The notes beneath the pieces are model-generated. The model searched no databases. It worked only from the letters and a program-made list of their open reading frames with translations, and was not told the origin of the DNA. This document shows positions 23,001 through 31,521 of a stretch of 44,698 bases of DNA, piece after piece. Position 1 is the stretch's first letter; each line of letters starts with the position of its first letter. The stretch comes from a virus, in IMG/VR virus record IMGVR_UViG_3300050821_004793, positions 1-44,698 of that record, one strand, 5' to 3'. Position numbers and translations under genes: made by a program.

Positions 23001-24382
23001 GCCGGTTCTCCTGCGGTCTGCGCCGCGATGAGATGGTCATGCGTCTGCTGGCGGGTCATATAATCGCCGTCGGCACCCACGAAGCCGGTATCAAGCTTTT
23101 GCTTGGCCGCTACTTCGGGCGGCAGTGAATCGTAGACTTGCGCATGGGCGGTCGCATCAGGTGCGGTATAGACCTTGCCGGTTTCAGGGTCGCGGACGGC
23201 CGGCTTCAGTCCATTAACCGCAGCCTTCAGATTGGGGCTAGCGCCCTCCATCTCGGCGAGCGGTTTGATCTGCTCCGTCGATGGCAGCGCTTCTTTGACT
23301 GCGTTAGTGGCGTCCGGTTTATCGTTGGCAACATCGGTTATTCCGCTAGGATAGGCATGCAATTCTTGAGCGCCGACAGCCTTTGATGCTTCGGCTCTTG
23401 TGAGGTATTTCCCTGCTTTATTGACGAATCCTAATTGGTCGTCGCCTAGCGGACCCGCAGCATCTAACATCTTTTCGGGGATACGTTCAGAGATATCGCC
23501 GTGCGTCTCTCCGGGCTTTCCCGCGAATACCGTCTGCGCACCACCGTCGCCCTTGATTCTAATGGCTGGGGCCAGCCCTTCAGCGCCCTCCGTCGCCTCA
23601 CCGGCCTTACCGCCCATCCCGAATAGCGCCTTGATGGCCGGGACGACGCCGCCGAAGGTCGCCGAATCGGCCGCCATCGCCTTACCGAACCCGAGCGCAA
23701 TCGGCGCAAGTTGCACGCCGTATTTGGCGACCTTTCCCGCAGTCGGAGAGCCGGTTAATTCAGTGACTGGCTTTTCGACGAACTTATGCGTCAAGTCCTC
23801 GAGCGCGCCGCCGCCCATGCTGTCGCCAGCGCCTTGACCTTCAACCGCGGTCGCCTGCTGCTGTGCTTCGGCTGGCGACTTCGGCGGCTGCATACCCGCA
23901 GTGGCGTCGGCACGTCCGGTCTGCTTGAGCCAATTCTGAAACGCAGCCGGGTCGGCGGCGATCGCGTTACGGCCGTCGGTGGTGTCCTGTTCGTCCTGCT
24001 TGCGCGCCGCATAGGCGTTGTCGATCGCATCGGTGCTCGGCAGCTTCACGCTGGCGCGCGAAAGAATGCTATCGGCATATTCCTGTGAGCCCGGAGCAAT
24101 CTTGCCCGCATCGAATGACTTAGTACCCTGCCGGTAGGCCATCAGCGCAGCGCGTTCGTTGCCGTGGTAGCGGCCGATGAGGTCGCCCATGATCTTCGAG
24201 CCGAGTGGCACGTTGACCGCCGGGTCGTTCAGCGTGGCCGGATCTGCGCCGTAGAGTTTGGCCGTCGAAGGCATCACCTGCATGGGACCGATCGCGCCGG
24301 CTGAGCTGGTCGCGTTCGGATCGCCGCTCGGATCTTCGTAATGCTGCATTGCGGACAGCAGTTCTGCGCGTGGTTCAGGCAT
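20006..24382 (-). CDS. gp16-like ejection protein: transglycosylase, zincin and other domains
   Basis: 1458 residues, the size class of T7 gp16, which is ejected to form a channel through the envelope. Residues 1-100 are an SLT transglycosylase: Glu16 in QHYEDPSGDP and GAIGPMQVMPSTA. Residues 280-350 and 400-455 each carry a GFVxxxGxYxTR segment, a repeated module seen in large phage polyvalent proteins. Residues 611-622 include IEHEITH, an HExxH zinc-peptidase signature. The helical C-terminal half would form the channel. It follows the gp14- and gp15-like genes in T7 order. Confidence 0.85.
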   Translation of the reverse strand: MPEPRAELLSAMQHYEDPSGDPNATSSAGAIGPMQVMPSTAKLYGADPATLNDPAVNVPLGSKIMGDLIGRYHGNERAALMAYRQGTKSFDAGKIAPGSQEYADSILSRASVKLPSTDAIDNAYAARKQDEQDTTDGRNAIAADPAAFQNWLKQTGRADATAGMQPPKSPAEAQQQATAVEGQGAGDSMGGGALEDLTHKFVEKPVTELTGSPTAGKVAKYGVQLAPIALGFGKAMAADSATFGGVVPAIKALFGMGGKAGEATEGAEGLAPAIRIKGDGGAQTVFAGKPGETHGDISERIPEKMLDAAGPLGDDQLGFVNKAGKYLTRAEASKAVGAQELHAYPSGITDVANDKPDATNAVKEALPSTEQIKPLAEMEGASPNLKAAVNGLKPAVRDPETGKVYTAPDATAHAQVYDSLPPEVAAKQKLDTGFVGADGDYMTRQQTHDHLIAAQTAGEPAAGAAAPTAEGGGATPAAPVKATVDRQGNLLSPPNLEADRAAWLADGQKGIAPIGYANAPTGKPAIRINLPESDYTPEEASTIQSSVKGAIDDAAQKHPRLVGTLKGGIDVVHNPESDAFAKFDPENNSLELNAELFRPHANIPAAEQQAQIANTIEHEITHVAQKAIYDRGLTGTFNTAQGYPEADAERRGAAAGAAVATPETAAQSLAQRQIANLQATRVGKEIATEFGRPDIATTVPEALTMQESQGLRQNLESYYAQGSTPPKLAANIQALASTYHEENLGIHALNADLRTRAAAGEDVSADGQQLLNRWSALAENYSTLAGTRSDVGRSLQILDPNKPNNAFVAGTAKIAQQFNAEQDGWQKLSDLLHALPPETTARVARQMGEDSSLGRNVYHALHEYYVNNLLSDVGRTGSRIGLSNVISTALTIPRAQIESLIPGSQVKMGEPLARIQGMMNGFWHAVDVFSQAAKTGERVSQIEGGTVSPFVDNNKAISGQAFGLDGTGIGTGIDYLGNVLRLPGRGITAVHQFTHAVASSMELHAGAWRQAVNQAQGEGLSGLEGYQRAQAINKMILSDPPADLRLAAGKGADIATFANAIEKPADDAPPSLANVPYHVQQAFQAPFLRQLMPFFRVAYNVKKMGASLDPTIGTLSQIPGIVSGDPGQRASAVGRAAMTAMFGAAIAHQYHQGNVQLNQYGEPEFVIGDHRVQVPPILDVPYGIIGNYMQNRDAMTDPDAMDKVGAYVKAVGTSFANDSIVQSMVNIKRLMTDVAGGASIKTALKKFIGQEASGLIPWSSLLHAVASGQDVLKRNPQTVGQDMSMSIPGPNGRQSVPPDKDIFDQPVPNPIMGFPKNLLYPVNVTEPTKDPVVNEIARLGIQPVHVPAFLDNYPKAKEQWIKDRADGLHDDLAEYLNSRDYKNDSDLMRKTQMEHILASAARYANTGLSADPKLAAAMEAHRDALKGYSPDMAPGAPQPVTNEFGEAGPAQTSVPAIQ

Positions 24383-24388
24383 TATTCA

Positions 24389-25864
24389 TCACCATCCCCA
24401 CGCCGGATCGCCCGGATGCTTTAGCCGCTCTGCCTGCCATTCTTTCGCTACCGCATCAGGGACCGCCGGCGGCAGCCCCGTAGGCTTCGGCGTGGCGGGC
24501 GCTCCTTCGCCGGGACGTGGAACTGCTTTGAGCGCCGCTTGCATCTTGTCGAAATAGAATTGCGGCGGCTCGGCTGGATGGCCGTAGATGGATGCTTGGT
24601 AGATGCCAATTGCCTTTGCCGCTGCTTGTGCAAAAGCTCCTTTATGGTGGTCTTCGTAACGCACGTCTTCGTGGCTGGTTACAAAGTAGTTTTGTTTAAG
24701 TTGATTGCCTGCGGTGATTCGCGCCTGTCCGGCGGGTGTCTTCATCTGCTCGATCGCTTTGTCGATCGTCGCCCCATACCGATCCTTATCGGCTGGACTC
24801 AAATTCTTGTTGGCCTCTTCGGCGGCTAGGTCGGCCTTGAGCGTGCGCGCGTCGTCAAGGCTGCTGAGATTCTTAATCTTGTTCTCGATAAGTCCTTGCG
24901 TTGCGGGCGACGTTTGCACTTCGTAGGGTCGTCCGGTGATATGCGCGAACCACTCGTTACCAAGTACTCCCGCCTCGTGGTCCTTCACGGCTTGAGCCAT
25001 ATCCGCCTGCCCGTGTTGCTGGATGTACTGCTGCTGGTAAGCGACCGCCTTTGCCTCAGCGGCGCCCGAGGCGATGTCGAGCTGCTTGTGCGCCTGACTC
25101 ATCGTATTGTTCGCGAGGCTAATTGCTGCCATCTGCTGTTGGCCATCGATCATCCCCGGCGGCAGCGACTTGATGTAATTGCCGATCTGGGCTGGATCGT
25201 TTACCGCGACCGACTGCATTCGCTTTTCGAGCTTGGCCTGCTGATAACCAGCTAGGATTTCATTCGCGACGTTCGGATTCTTGCCGTAGATCGAGTTGAC
25301 CTGAGTGACGAAATTCTGCTCGGCCGCTTGTGCGGTTGGGCCATCGGTGAAATTGCCCTTCGCATCGATCGTGTAGTTCGCGCCCGACAGGTTCGCCGCC
25401 TGCTTGCCGTTGAACACCACCTGCTGATGGTGCTCCACCATCGTCTGCGCAGCCCCGGCCTTGAGCGCTTCGTCCTGATACAAGCCGACCTGCTTCGGCA
25501 ATTCGGATTGGAGGTAACCCGCAATGTGCGCGTTCTGCGGGTCCTTGAGCGCCGCCTGAAGAATCTCGTTGCTCTTGAGTTTGAAGGCGTCGGCCTGCTG
25601 GTCGCCGGGAAGTTGCTTGACGTCGACGAGCGCCTGAGTGAGCCCTTGTCGCACTCCATTAGTGACGGTGTCCGCGTCAAGAATCTGCTTGTGCTGATAC
25701 TGAACGGCGAGGATTTTGCCGAGTTCACCGAGTCCTTCACCGACTTGGGCTTGCTCCTTTGCCAAAGGCGCGGGAATCTGCGGCGCGGTGCGGGCATAGC
25801 GCGGGGGAACGTCCTGCACCGGGACGGTCTGCTCGATCTGTGGGATTTGCGCGAAGCCGCCCAT
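24389..25864 (-). CDS. gp15-like internal virion (ejection) protein
   Basis: About 491 residues, helical, Gln/Ala-rich (LGKILAVQYQHKQILDADTV, later MVEHHQQVVFNGKQAANLSG). In T7 gp15 lies in the same gene position and forms the middle ring of the internal core, extending into the periplasm on infection. No catalytic motif is seen. The N terminus is Pro-rich. ATG at 25864 (TGATG) or GTG at 25867 could be the start. The call rests on position, length and composition. Confidence 0.72.
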   Translation of the reverse strand: MGGFAQIPQIEQTVPVQDVPPRYARTAPQIPAPLAKEQAQVGEGLGELGKILAVQYQHKQILDADTVTNGVRQGLTQALVDVKQLPGDQQADAFKLKSNEILQAALKDPQNAHIAGYLQSELPKQVGLYQDEALKAGAAQTMVEHHQQVVFNGKQAANLSGANYTIDAKGNFTDGPTAQAAEQNFVTQVNSIYGKNPNVANEILAGYQQAKLEKRMQSVAVNDPAQIGNYIKSLPPGMIDGQQQMAAISLANNTMSQAHKQLDIASGAAEAKAVAYQQQYIQQHGQADMAQAVKDHEAGVLGNEWFAHITGRPYEVQTSPATQGLIENKIKNLSSLDDARTLKADLAAEEANKNLSPADKDRYGATIDKAIEQMKTPAGQARITAGNQLKQNYFVTSHEDVRYEDHHKGAFAQAAAKAIGIYQASIYGHPAEPPQFYFDKMQAALKAVPRPGEGAPATPKPTGLPPAVPDAVAKEWQAERLKHPGDPAWGW

Positions 25865-26391
25865 CACCAGAGCCCGTCCATCGAAGTGCCGCCGCTATAG
25901 TTACTGTTGCTGCCGTAACCTCCCGTTCTTCCCAGCAGGAGCCTAGTGCCGATGCCGCCGAAGGATGAGATGGCGCTGCCAACGCCGCCTAAGATGCCCT
26001 CCTGCGTCGGATGAATCTGATTCGCCTGCCACTGCTGGAAATTCGCCTGGTTCTTGAGGCTCGACGATTCCAGCTCGCCCGCATACCAGGTATTGAGTTC
26101 GTTCATGCGCGCGTTGGTCGCGCTCTGCCGGATGATGTGCTGGGTGCTGCCGCCTTGGCCGATATTGGCGCCCGCGATGCCCGCCGCTTGCTCGCCGAGT
26201 AGCGCCGTGTTTTTACGGATCTGCTCAGCCTCATTCGCCGCGCCCGCGTCCGAGGCCTGCTTAGCCTCCTGATTGAGCGCCGTCGCGTTGTATTCGGCGA
26301 TATTCTTCTGCTGCTGGGCCTGCGACGAGCCGGAAAGTCCCTGCATCGCGGCCGACGCGGCAGTGAGCCCAACGATGGCGGCGACTTCCAT
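25864..26391 (-). CDS. gp14-like internal virion protein
   Basis: 175 residues starting MEVAAIVGLTAASAAMQGLS, a hydrophobic N-terminal helix, then QAQQQKNIAEYNATALNQEA and a Gly/Ser-rich tail. This is the size and pattern of T7 gp14-type proteins, the first to enter the outer membrane during ejection. It is coupled upstream by TGATG to the GNAT-like gene. An upstream frame giving 230 residues overlaps that gene and was rejected. Confidence 0.75.
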   Translation of the reverse strand: MEVAAIVGLTAASAAMQGLSGSSQAQQQKNIAEYNATALNQEAKQASDAGAANEAEQIRKNTALLGEQAAGIAGANIGQGGSTQHIIRQSATNARMNELNTWYAGELESSSLKNQANFQQWQANQIHPTQEGILGGVGSAISSFGGIGTRLLLGRTGGYGSNSNYSGGTSMDGLW

Positions 26392-26810
26392 CAGCGGGTC
26401 ACCCGCGCGTAAAGGCACGCGTCGTAGCCTTGATAGAAGTTGAACATCACGCCTTCCATCTCGAAGCCGAGCAGTTCCGTCACCCAGCGATGGCCCGCGA
26501 TGTTGCCCTTGAGCACCGTCGTCTCGATCCGCGGGATGCGCTGCTCGGCAAACCATGCGCGCATCGCTTTGTTGAGGCTGAGGAAGTGCTTAGGCGCGAG
26601 CACCGGATCGGTAAGCGCCCAGCAGCGATAGACGCCGGGACTAAGGCACATGAGACCGACACAGGCCACCACGCCTTCATCGACCCAACCCACAAAGGAT
26701 GGCCCTGATTCCTTCATGCGCTCGCAGAACTTGACAGCATCGTGCGCCTCGCTGACGCCCTGTCGCCCGAGCTTCTCAAGATGCCACGGCTGTAGTTCTT
26801 CAATCTTCAC
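26391..26810 (-). CDS. GNAT-fold virion protein (gp13 position)
   Basis: 139 residues with a GNAT acetyltransferase pattern: N-terminal IEELQPWHLEKL, central FVGWVDEGVVACVGLMCL, then AMRAWFAEQRIPRIETTVLK and AGHRWVTELLGFEMEGV. Proteins of this kind commonly occupy the slot between the tail tube genes and gp14 in podoviruses, as T7 gp13 does. The R/Q-x-x-G-x-G/A acetyl-CoA loop is not clear, so enzymatic activity is doubtful. The start is a GTG inside the upstream gene's end. Confidence 0.7.
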   Translation of the reverse strand: MKIEELQPWHLEKLGRQGVSEAHDAVKFCERMKESGPSFVGWVDEGVVACVGLMCLSPGVYRCWALTDPVLAPKHFLSLNKAMRAWFAEQRIPRIETTVLKGNIAGHRWVTELLGFEMEGVMFNFYQGYDACLYARVTR

Positions 26811-28704
26811 TGTCTAAATTGGGATAGATCCCCACGATCGTCACCGGGAACGGTTCGTCGTTGATGTAAGTCAGCCGTCCTTCCACTTCGTAACCGCCGG
26901 GCCAGTTGAAGGCATAGGTCTCCTCGGGCCAGAGGCCGTTATAGACGGTGAGCGCCTGGTCCATCGGATCGTCGGGGTCGCGAAACTCCAAGTCGTCCAT
27001 CACCGTCTCGGGCGGGTCGCTCAGCTCCTTGTCGGGGTCCTCGCGTCCGGCTTTGCCGCCGAGTGTGTTGAGAAAACGGAAAGTGATATCGGTGATGCGC
27101 TTGACCTTGCCCTGCGAAGTACCGAGCGCGCCGCCCGCCTCCAGCGGCATCGTGGTGAGGCGGCAAGTCTGCGGCAAGCCAACTTGGACGATCTTGGCTG
27201 GCCATTGGAGCTTGATCGTGCCGCCGGTCACGGTGCAGTCGGGATGGCGCGCGCCGTCGGTGAGCACCTTCACGGTCATCCCTTCGAGGTAGCCGAGTCC
27301 GGTTATGGTTTGTGTCGACGCGCCGTTGTAGGTCGATCCCGAATCCGAATAGAAGGCGTCGGTCGCGAGATTGCCGCCGGTCAGAAAATGCGGCCCCAGA
27401 TACTCGACGTAGCGCCTGGTGACGCTGTTGATGGTGCGGTTGACGATCAGCCAGAGGTCGTCCTGATTCTTGGCCGGCGCCGGAATGCAGGCGATCGATT
27501 CGGGTGAACCGACCATCGGATGGCGATGCCACGCCGTAACCTGCTGTTCTTCGTTGAAGGTAAAGCCGATCAGATCGCCGCTAGGTGGAGGCGGTGCGGG
27601 CGGCGTGAATAGGTGCAAACTTAGGATGCCCTCGACTGACTCATCGTCGCGCTTGGTGAAGGTGAGCAGATCGGGACTGGTGAAGATGGCGCTATCGAAC
27701 GTCGGCGTTCCGGCGTCGCCGAGCGTCACGAAAAGAGCGCCGGTCCACACGAAGTTGGTGCCAACATCCGGCGCCGGTATCGGTCCTACTACCGACCAGG
27801 TGGCGCCGTTATCGGTTGATGTATAAGGCTGTCCGGTAGGCGTCCCGACCCAGGCGAATAAGTTGCCCCCAGCCCCACGGATTACCGATTGGGTCTGGCC
27901 GCTGCCGGGAGCAACGCCCAAATCGAGGCGCGTGGTCCACGCTGCCCCGATGGGCGAAGTAGCAATCCCTAGATGGCCATTGGCTAATTCCCCAGCGACG
28001 ATCCATTGGTTGCTCTGGATGTCCCACAGCACCTGTCGGCGCTCTTGTGAGATTAGGATGCCGCTGGCGTTTTCGGTCCATGTAAGCCCGTCTGCTGAGT
28101 AAGCATTGACAGGATGCTGCGTCGAAAACGCAATGAAACCGGAACCGTTAGTTCCTATCCAGGCATATTCAATTTCGGTGGCGCTGGTGAAACGCAGGTT
28201 CCACGGACCAAGCGGACTCGTTGCCGAGTAAATCCTACTCTTCTGCCCCGCAACGAATGCGCGCCAGTCAATCGCGACATAGGTCGTACCATTAAACGCA
28301 ATCCCGACCGCTTTAAAACTGTCTGCCAGGTTGGCCCACGTCCAAGTAACTCCATCGGCAGAGGTTCCTACGACGCCTTGCGTATTCGGCGAACCAGATA
28401 TACTTCCGACGGCGACAAATTGCGCGCCGTCCCAAATCACGGAATTGAGGCCCCCGCTTTCGCCGAGAACTGTCAAAACACCAAAGTTCGTTGTGCTCGG
28501 CAAACTCCGTGAGATGAAGGTGACACCGCCGTCCACCGAGGAAAATAATTGACTCTCGCCTACCACTACATAGGTCCGATTCCCGTCCCAGGCCACGTCG
28601 GTGAGTATGTTGCCGCTGTTATCGCCCGGATTAGCGATCGTCCAGGTGATGCCGTCGGGCGAGGTCAGAATCAGGTTGTCGGTGCCGGTCGCGATAAGCA
28701 GCAT
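26800..28704 (-). CDS. Beta-propeller fused to the C-terminal part of a gp12-like tail nozzle protein
   Basis: 634 residues. Residues 1-365 contain eight Asp-box-like turns (such as TSPDGITW at 14, TSADGVTW at 114, YSADGLTW at 202 and TSTDNGATW at 295), consistent with a sialidase/BNR-type propeller. A Pro hinge (TPPAPPPPSG, 367-376) follows. From 377, DLIGFTFNEEQQVTAWHRH and DDLWLIVNRTINSVTRRYVE are what normally follows the '...IWMIR' segment inside one intact nozzle protein. The upstream gene ends exactly at IIWMIRQ. So this gene is the second half of the nozzle with a propeller attached. The ATG is four bases past the upstream stop and in the +1 frame relative to it. Confidence 0.78.
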   Translation of the reverse strand: MLLIATGTDNLILTSPDGITWTIANPGDNSGNILTDVAWDGNRTYVVVGESQLFSSVDGGVTFISRSLPSTTNFGVLTVLGESGGLNSVIWDGAQFVAVGSISGSPNTQGVVGTSADGVTWTWANLADSFKAVGIAFNGTTYVAIDWRAFVAGQKSRIYSATSPLGPWNLRFTSATEIEYAWIGTNGSGFIAFSTQHPVNAYSADGLTWTENASGILISQERRQVLWDIQSNQWIVAGELANGHLGIATSPIGAAWTTRLDLGVAPGSGQTQSVIRGAGGNLFAWVGTPTGQPYTSTDNGATWSVVGPIPAPDVGTNFVWTGALFVTLGDAGTPTFDSAIFTSPDLLTFTKRDDESVEGILSLHLFTPPAPPPPSGDLIGFTFNEEQQVTAWHRHPMVGSPESIACIPAPAKNQDDLWLIVNRTINSVTRRYVEYLGPHFLTGGNLATDAFYSDSGSTYNGASTQTITGLGYLEGMTVKVLTDGARHPDCTVTGGTIKLQWPAKIVQVGLPQTCRLTTMPLEAGGALGTSQGKVKRITDITFRFLNTLGGKAGREDPDKELSDPPETVMDDLEFRDPDDPMDQALTVYNGLWPEETYAFNWPGGYEVEGRLTYINDEPFPVTIVGIYPNLDSED

Positions 28705-28708
28705 ATGA

Positions 28709-30886
28709 CTATTGCCTGATCATCCAGATGATGCTGTCGGGTTCCTGCTGGAAGGCCAGCGCTTTGCACCCGTTCTTCTCGAAAATGTGATTCGCCAGCG
28801 CCGCCAAATCCTCGGACTGATACTGGTCGGTAAAGAATTGATACTTCATGATGCGGAGCTTCTGGCCGCTGGTCTGAATCCAGAGCAGCGAATAGCCGAT
28901 CAGCACCGGCTTGATCGGGCGCGAGCCGTGGCGCATCTGCGCCTTGCTGGCGATATTGCCGGGGCCAAACGGCTGTCCGGTGTTGATCTCCTGGATGACG
29001 TGCTCCGCGCCCTCGGTGCCAACGACCAGCACGCGGCCCTCGATCAGCCATTCGATGTCGTCCTGGGTCGGAAGCTGGATCGCGATTCCCATGTCGGCGG
29101 TGGCGACGCCGCCGGGGGTGAGCGCGCTGAAGTTCTCGAAATCGGCCGCCACCGAGGTAAAGACGTAGCCCTGCCGCGCGAAGCACAGCCGCCCGCGAAA
29201 GAACGAGGTGGTCTGCGGGTAGCCATCGCGATTGTTGAAGGCGCCGACCGCCCAATTTGAGGTGGCGTTCTGGGAAAAGACGACGGCTTTCGGCAGGCGA
29301 TTTACGGTGCCTGCCGCGTCCTGAATGATGACGTCGGCGGTCGCCGTCCACAGGCGGTTATCGGCCGTGCCGCCCGAGACGTAGGGATCCCACGAGGTGC
29401 CATCGACTGCGCCCCCCGTACCGTCGCCGTCGACGTCGTCCTGAAAGAGCGCGAAGGTGTTACCGGACTTGGTATTGACCCGATAAAAGGCATCGTTGAC
29501 CTCAGGCATGCCCTGCACGTCTTTGATAAAAATCAGGTCGCCATTATTCGCGGTGGTGGCAACGTCCGTCGTTACCACTGGCGGCTTGGCGGCCGAAATC
29601 GCGGTGATGTTCACGGCCGCACCAAGGGGATCGGGATTGCGCGCGGTGAGTCGCACGAAGCCCGAACCGTTGTCGCGATATTCCCAGAGAATCCCGTTAT
29701 TGCCGCCGCTATCGTAAGCCTGACCACTTAGATGCGTCGGCGGAATGCTGCCGGTCACGGGCGCTGGTGGACTGCTGCCGGCCACCGTTCCGTTCAAGGC
29801 TTCATAGGTGACGCCATTAAATCGCCGCCGCGCGCCTTTCTTGATGCTGACGCCGACCTCCCAGGGCCGAATCGTGCGAATGTTCTGCTGCGTAAGCTGG
29901 AAGAGCGATCCGATCAGCCCCGGATCGAAAATATCGGCGCTCGCGGTCAGCGTGATGCCGAGGCCGGTTTGCGCGCTGGCAAAGACCATCGGATCTGTGC
30001 CGGGGTTGGCGGTGGCGAAAGGACCGCCTATAAAGTTGACCGGCGCGAGCGTCCAATGCGTCGGGCCAAAATGCGACAGCTTGTAGGCCGGAATCGTGGC
30101 GCTGCGATGCGTGAGATAGAGCACGTCCGCCGATTGCGTGTAATCGAGCTGGAACATGCCGTTGGCGTCGAAGAGCGAGGCGGCGGCGTAAGGCGACGCA
30201 ATCTCGAAGGGCGTCGCGATACCCGCGCCACTCAGGCCATTGCCGAGCGTCACCTGCTGAAGGCCGACGCCCGAATACACGGTCGAGCTCACTGCATAAT
30301 AAGAGTTGGGCGCCCACATCGGCCGCTGCAGGCACTGCCACGTCACGGTGCCGTCGGGCGGGCTGAACTGGCCGTAGGTGGTGCCAAATAGAGACGCCCA
30401 GACCGCGTTGGAGGCGCTGTTCGTGGTGCCGGTGGTGCGCGCGATTTGCACGTTGCCGTTGGGGTCAAGAATGATCGTGCCGATGCTGACGGGGGTTGAG
30501 GGCGCACGGGCCGGAAAGCCGAGATTGGTCCAGGTCAGCGGCCCGTCGATTGTGGTGCCTCCAACTACCGGGTTGAAATTCAGCGAGACGAGACTTACCT
30601 GCGCGTGGTTCTGATAAAACCGCATGTAAAAATCGCCGACCTCGATGATGAAGGCCTGGGCAACGCTGCGGATAAATGGAATCAGCGCGGTCGGCTTATT
30701 GGAGAATTTGACTTCGGCAACGAAGCGCGTGCCCGGACGGCGACGCGCCGGACCCTGCACCATCGGGATAAAGTTCTCGAGGCGAAAGCACGCGGTCTGG
30801 TAGCCCTTCTGATCGGTGCGGCTCTCCATCGCGGGCGACCATTCGCCCGAATTGAAGGCCGGCAGTCCGGGTGAGGCTTTAGCCAT
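28709..30886 (-). CDS. gp12-like tail tubular (nozzle) protein, N-terminal part
   Basis: 725 residues. The N terminus PAFNSGEWSPAMESRTDQKG and ARRRPGTRFVAEVK are family hallmarks, as are FFRGRLCFAR, then TQDDIEWLIEGRVLVVGTEG and SGQKLRIMKYQ. T7 gp12 forms a hexameric nozzle at the tail tip. Here the sequence stops at QQEPDSIIWMIRQ, where homologues continue into a strand and the AWHRH segment; that missing part is encoded by the next gene. The start overlaps the gp11-like stop as TAATG. Confidence 0.88.
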   Translation of the reverse strand: MAKASPGLPAFNSGEWSPAMESRTDQKGYQTACFRLENFIPMVQGPARRRPGTRFVAEVKFSNKPTALIPFIRSVAQAFIIEVGDFYMRFYQNHAQVSLVSLNFNPVVGGTTIDGPLTWTNLGFPARAPSTPVSIGTIILDPNGNVQIARTTGTTNSASNAVWASLFGTTYGQFSPPDGTVTWQCLQRPMWAPNSYYAVSSTVYSGVGLQQVTLGNGLSGAGIATPFEIASPYAAASLFDANGMFQLDYTQSADVLYLTHRSATIPAYKLSHFGPTHWTLAPVNFIGGPFATANPGTDPMVFASAQTGLGITLTASADIFDPGLIGSLFQLTQQNIRTIRPWEVGVSIKKGARRRFNGVTYEALNGTVAGSSPPAPVTGSIPPTHLSGQAYDSGGNNGILWEYRDNGSGFVRLTARNPDPLGAAVNITAISAAKPPVVTTDVATTANNGDLIFIKDVQGMPEVNDAFYRVNTKSGNTFALFQDDVDGDGTGGAVDGTSWDPYVSGGTADNRLWTATADVIIQDAAGTVNRLPKAVVFSQNATSNWAVGAFNNRDGYPQTTSFFRGRLCFARQGYVFTSVAADFENFSALTPGGVATADMGIAIQLPTQDDIEWLIEGRVLVVGTEGAEHVIQEINTGQPFGPGNIASKAQMRHGSRPIKPVLIGYSLLWIQTSGQKLRIMKYQFFTDQYQSEDLAALANHIFEKNGCKALAFQQEPDSIIWMIRQ

Positions 30887-31521
30887 TAGCCGGGCAACCT
30901 CGATAGCAACCAGGAATTATCGGGCAGCGGATCGGGCGGCAGTTCGATCGAGTCCGCGCGGATCGCTGCGATGATGGCCTTTTGATATTGCGCATTCGCA
31001 CGATCGCGCTTATCCCCCATTTGCGTCATGTCCTCAGCCAGTTTCGCAGCTAATCGACACCCGAACGCCTCCACAAAGCCCGGATCGAACATGGTCGGAT
31101 CGGTGATGCGTGCGATGTAGCGCAGCGGCAGTGGACCTAGCGGCGTGCTCGTGCCAAAGCCCGTCACCTGATTGCTGACGATGGTCTTGCCTTCAATCTT
31201 CCAATCAGCCGCTTCGCTGGTAACGACACCGAGCCAACGCTGCGTGCCGGGAGACCAGCGCCCCGCCTGAATTACGCGGATATTATCGTCAGGGAGTTGA
31301 TAGGCAGCGAAGTAGCCAAACGCGGGCGGCGTAGTGAGCGCGGGCAACAGGACACGCTTGACCGCGAAATTCCAGATGTGCTCGCGCAGCTCTGCGTCGC
31401 GCTCGATCTCATAGATGGCGAGTGCCGAGCGCGCCGCCTTCACGTTATCGTTGAGCGTCGTGATGCGCTGTTGGCCCAACAGGGTCAGGGCCACGTTGAC
31501 GATTTCGACATCCGAAGGCAT
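30886..31521 (-). CDS. gp11-like tail tubular protein A (gatekeeper)
   Basis: 211 residues. EIVNVALTLLGQQRITTLND followed by ARSALAIYEIERDAELREH is the signature N terminus of T7 gp11-type proteins. These form a dodecameric adaptor ring between portal and nozzle and help close the channel. KLAEDMTQMGDKRDRANAQY gives the C-terminal helices. Gene order with the nozzle is as in T7. Confidence 0.9.
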   Translation of the reverse strand: MPSDVEIVNVALTLLGQQRITTLNDNVKAARSALAIYEIERDAELREHIWNFAVKRVLLPALTTPPAFGYFAAYQLPDDNIRVIQAGRWSPGTQRWLGVVTSEAADWKIEGKTIVSNQVTGFGTSTPLGPLPLRYIARITDPTMFDPGFVEAFGCRLAAKLAEDMTQMGDKRDRANAQYQKAIIAAIRADSIELPPDPLPDNSWLLSRLPG

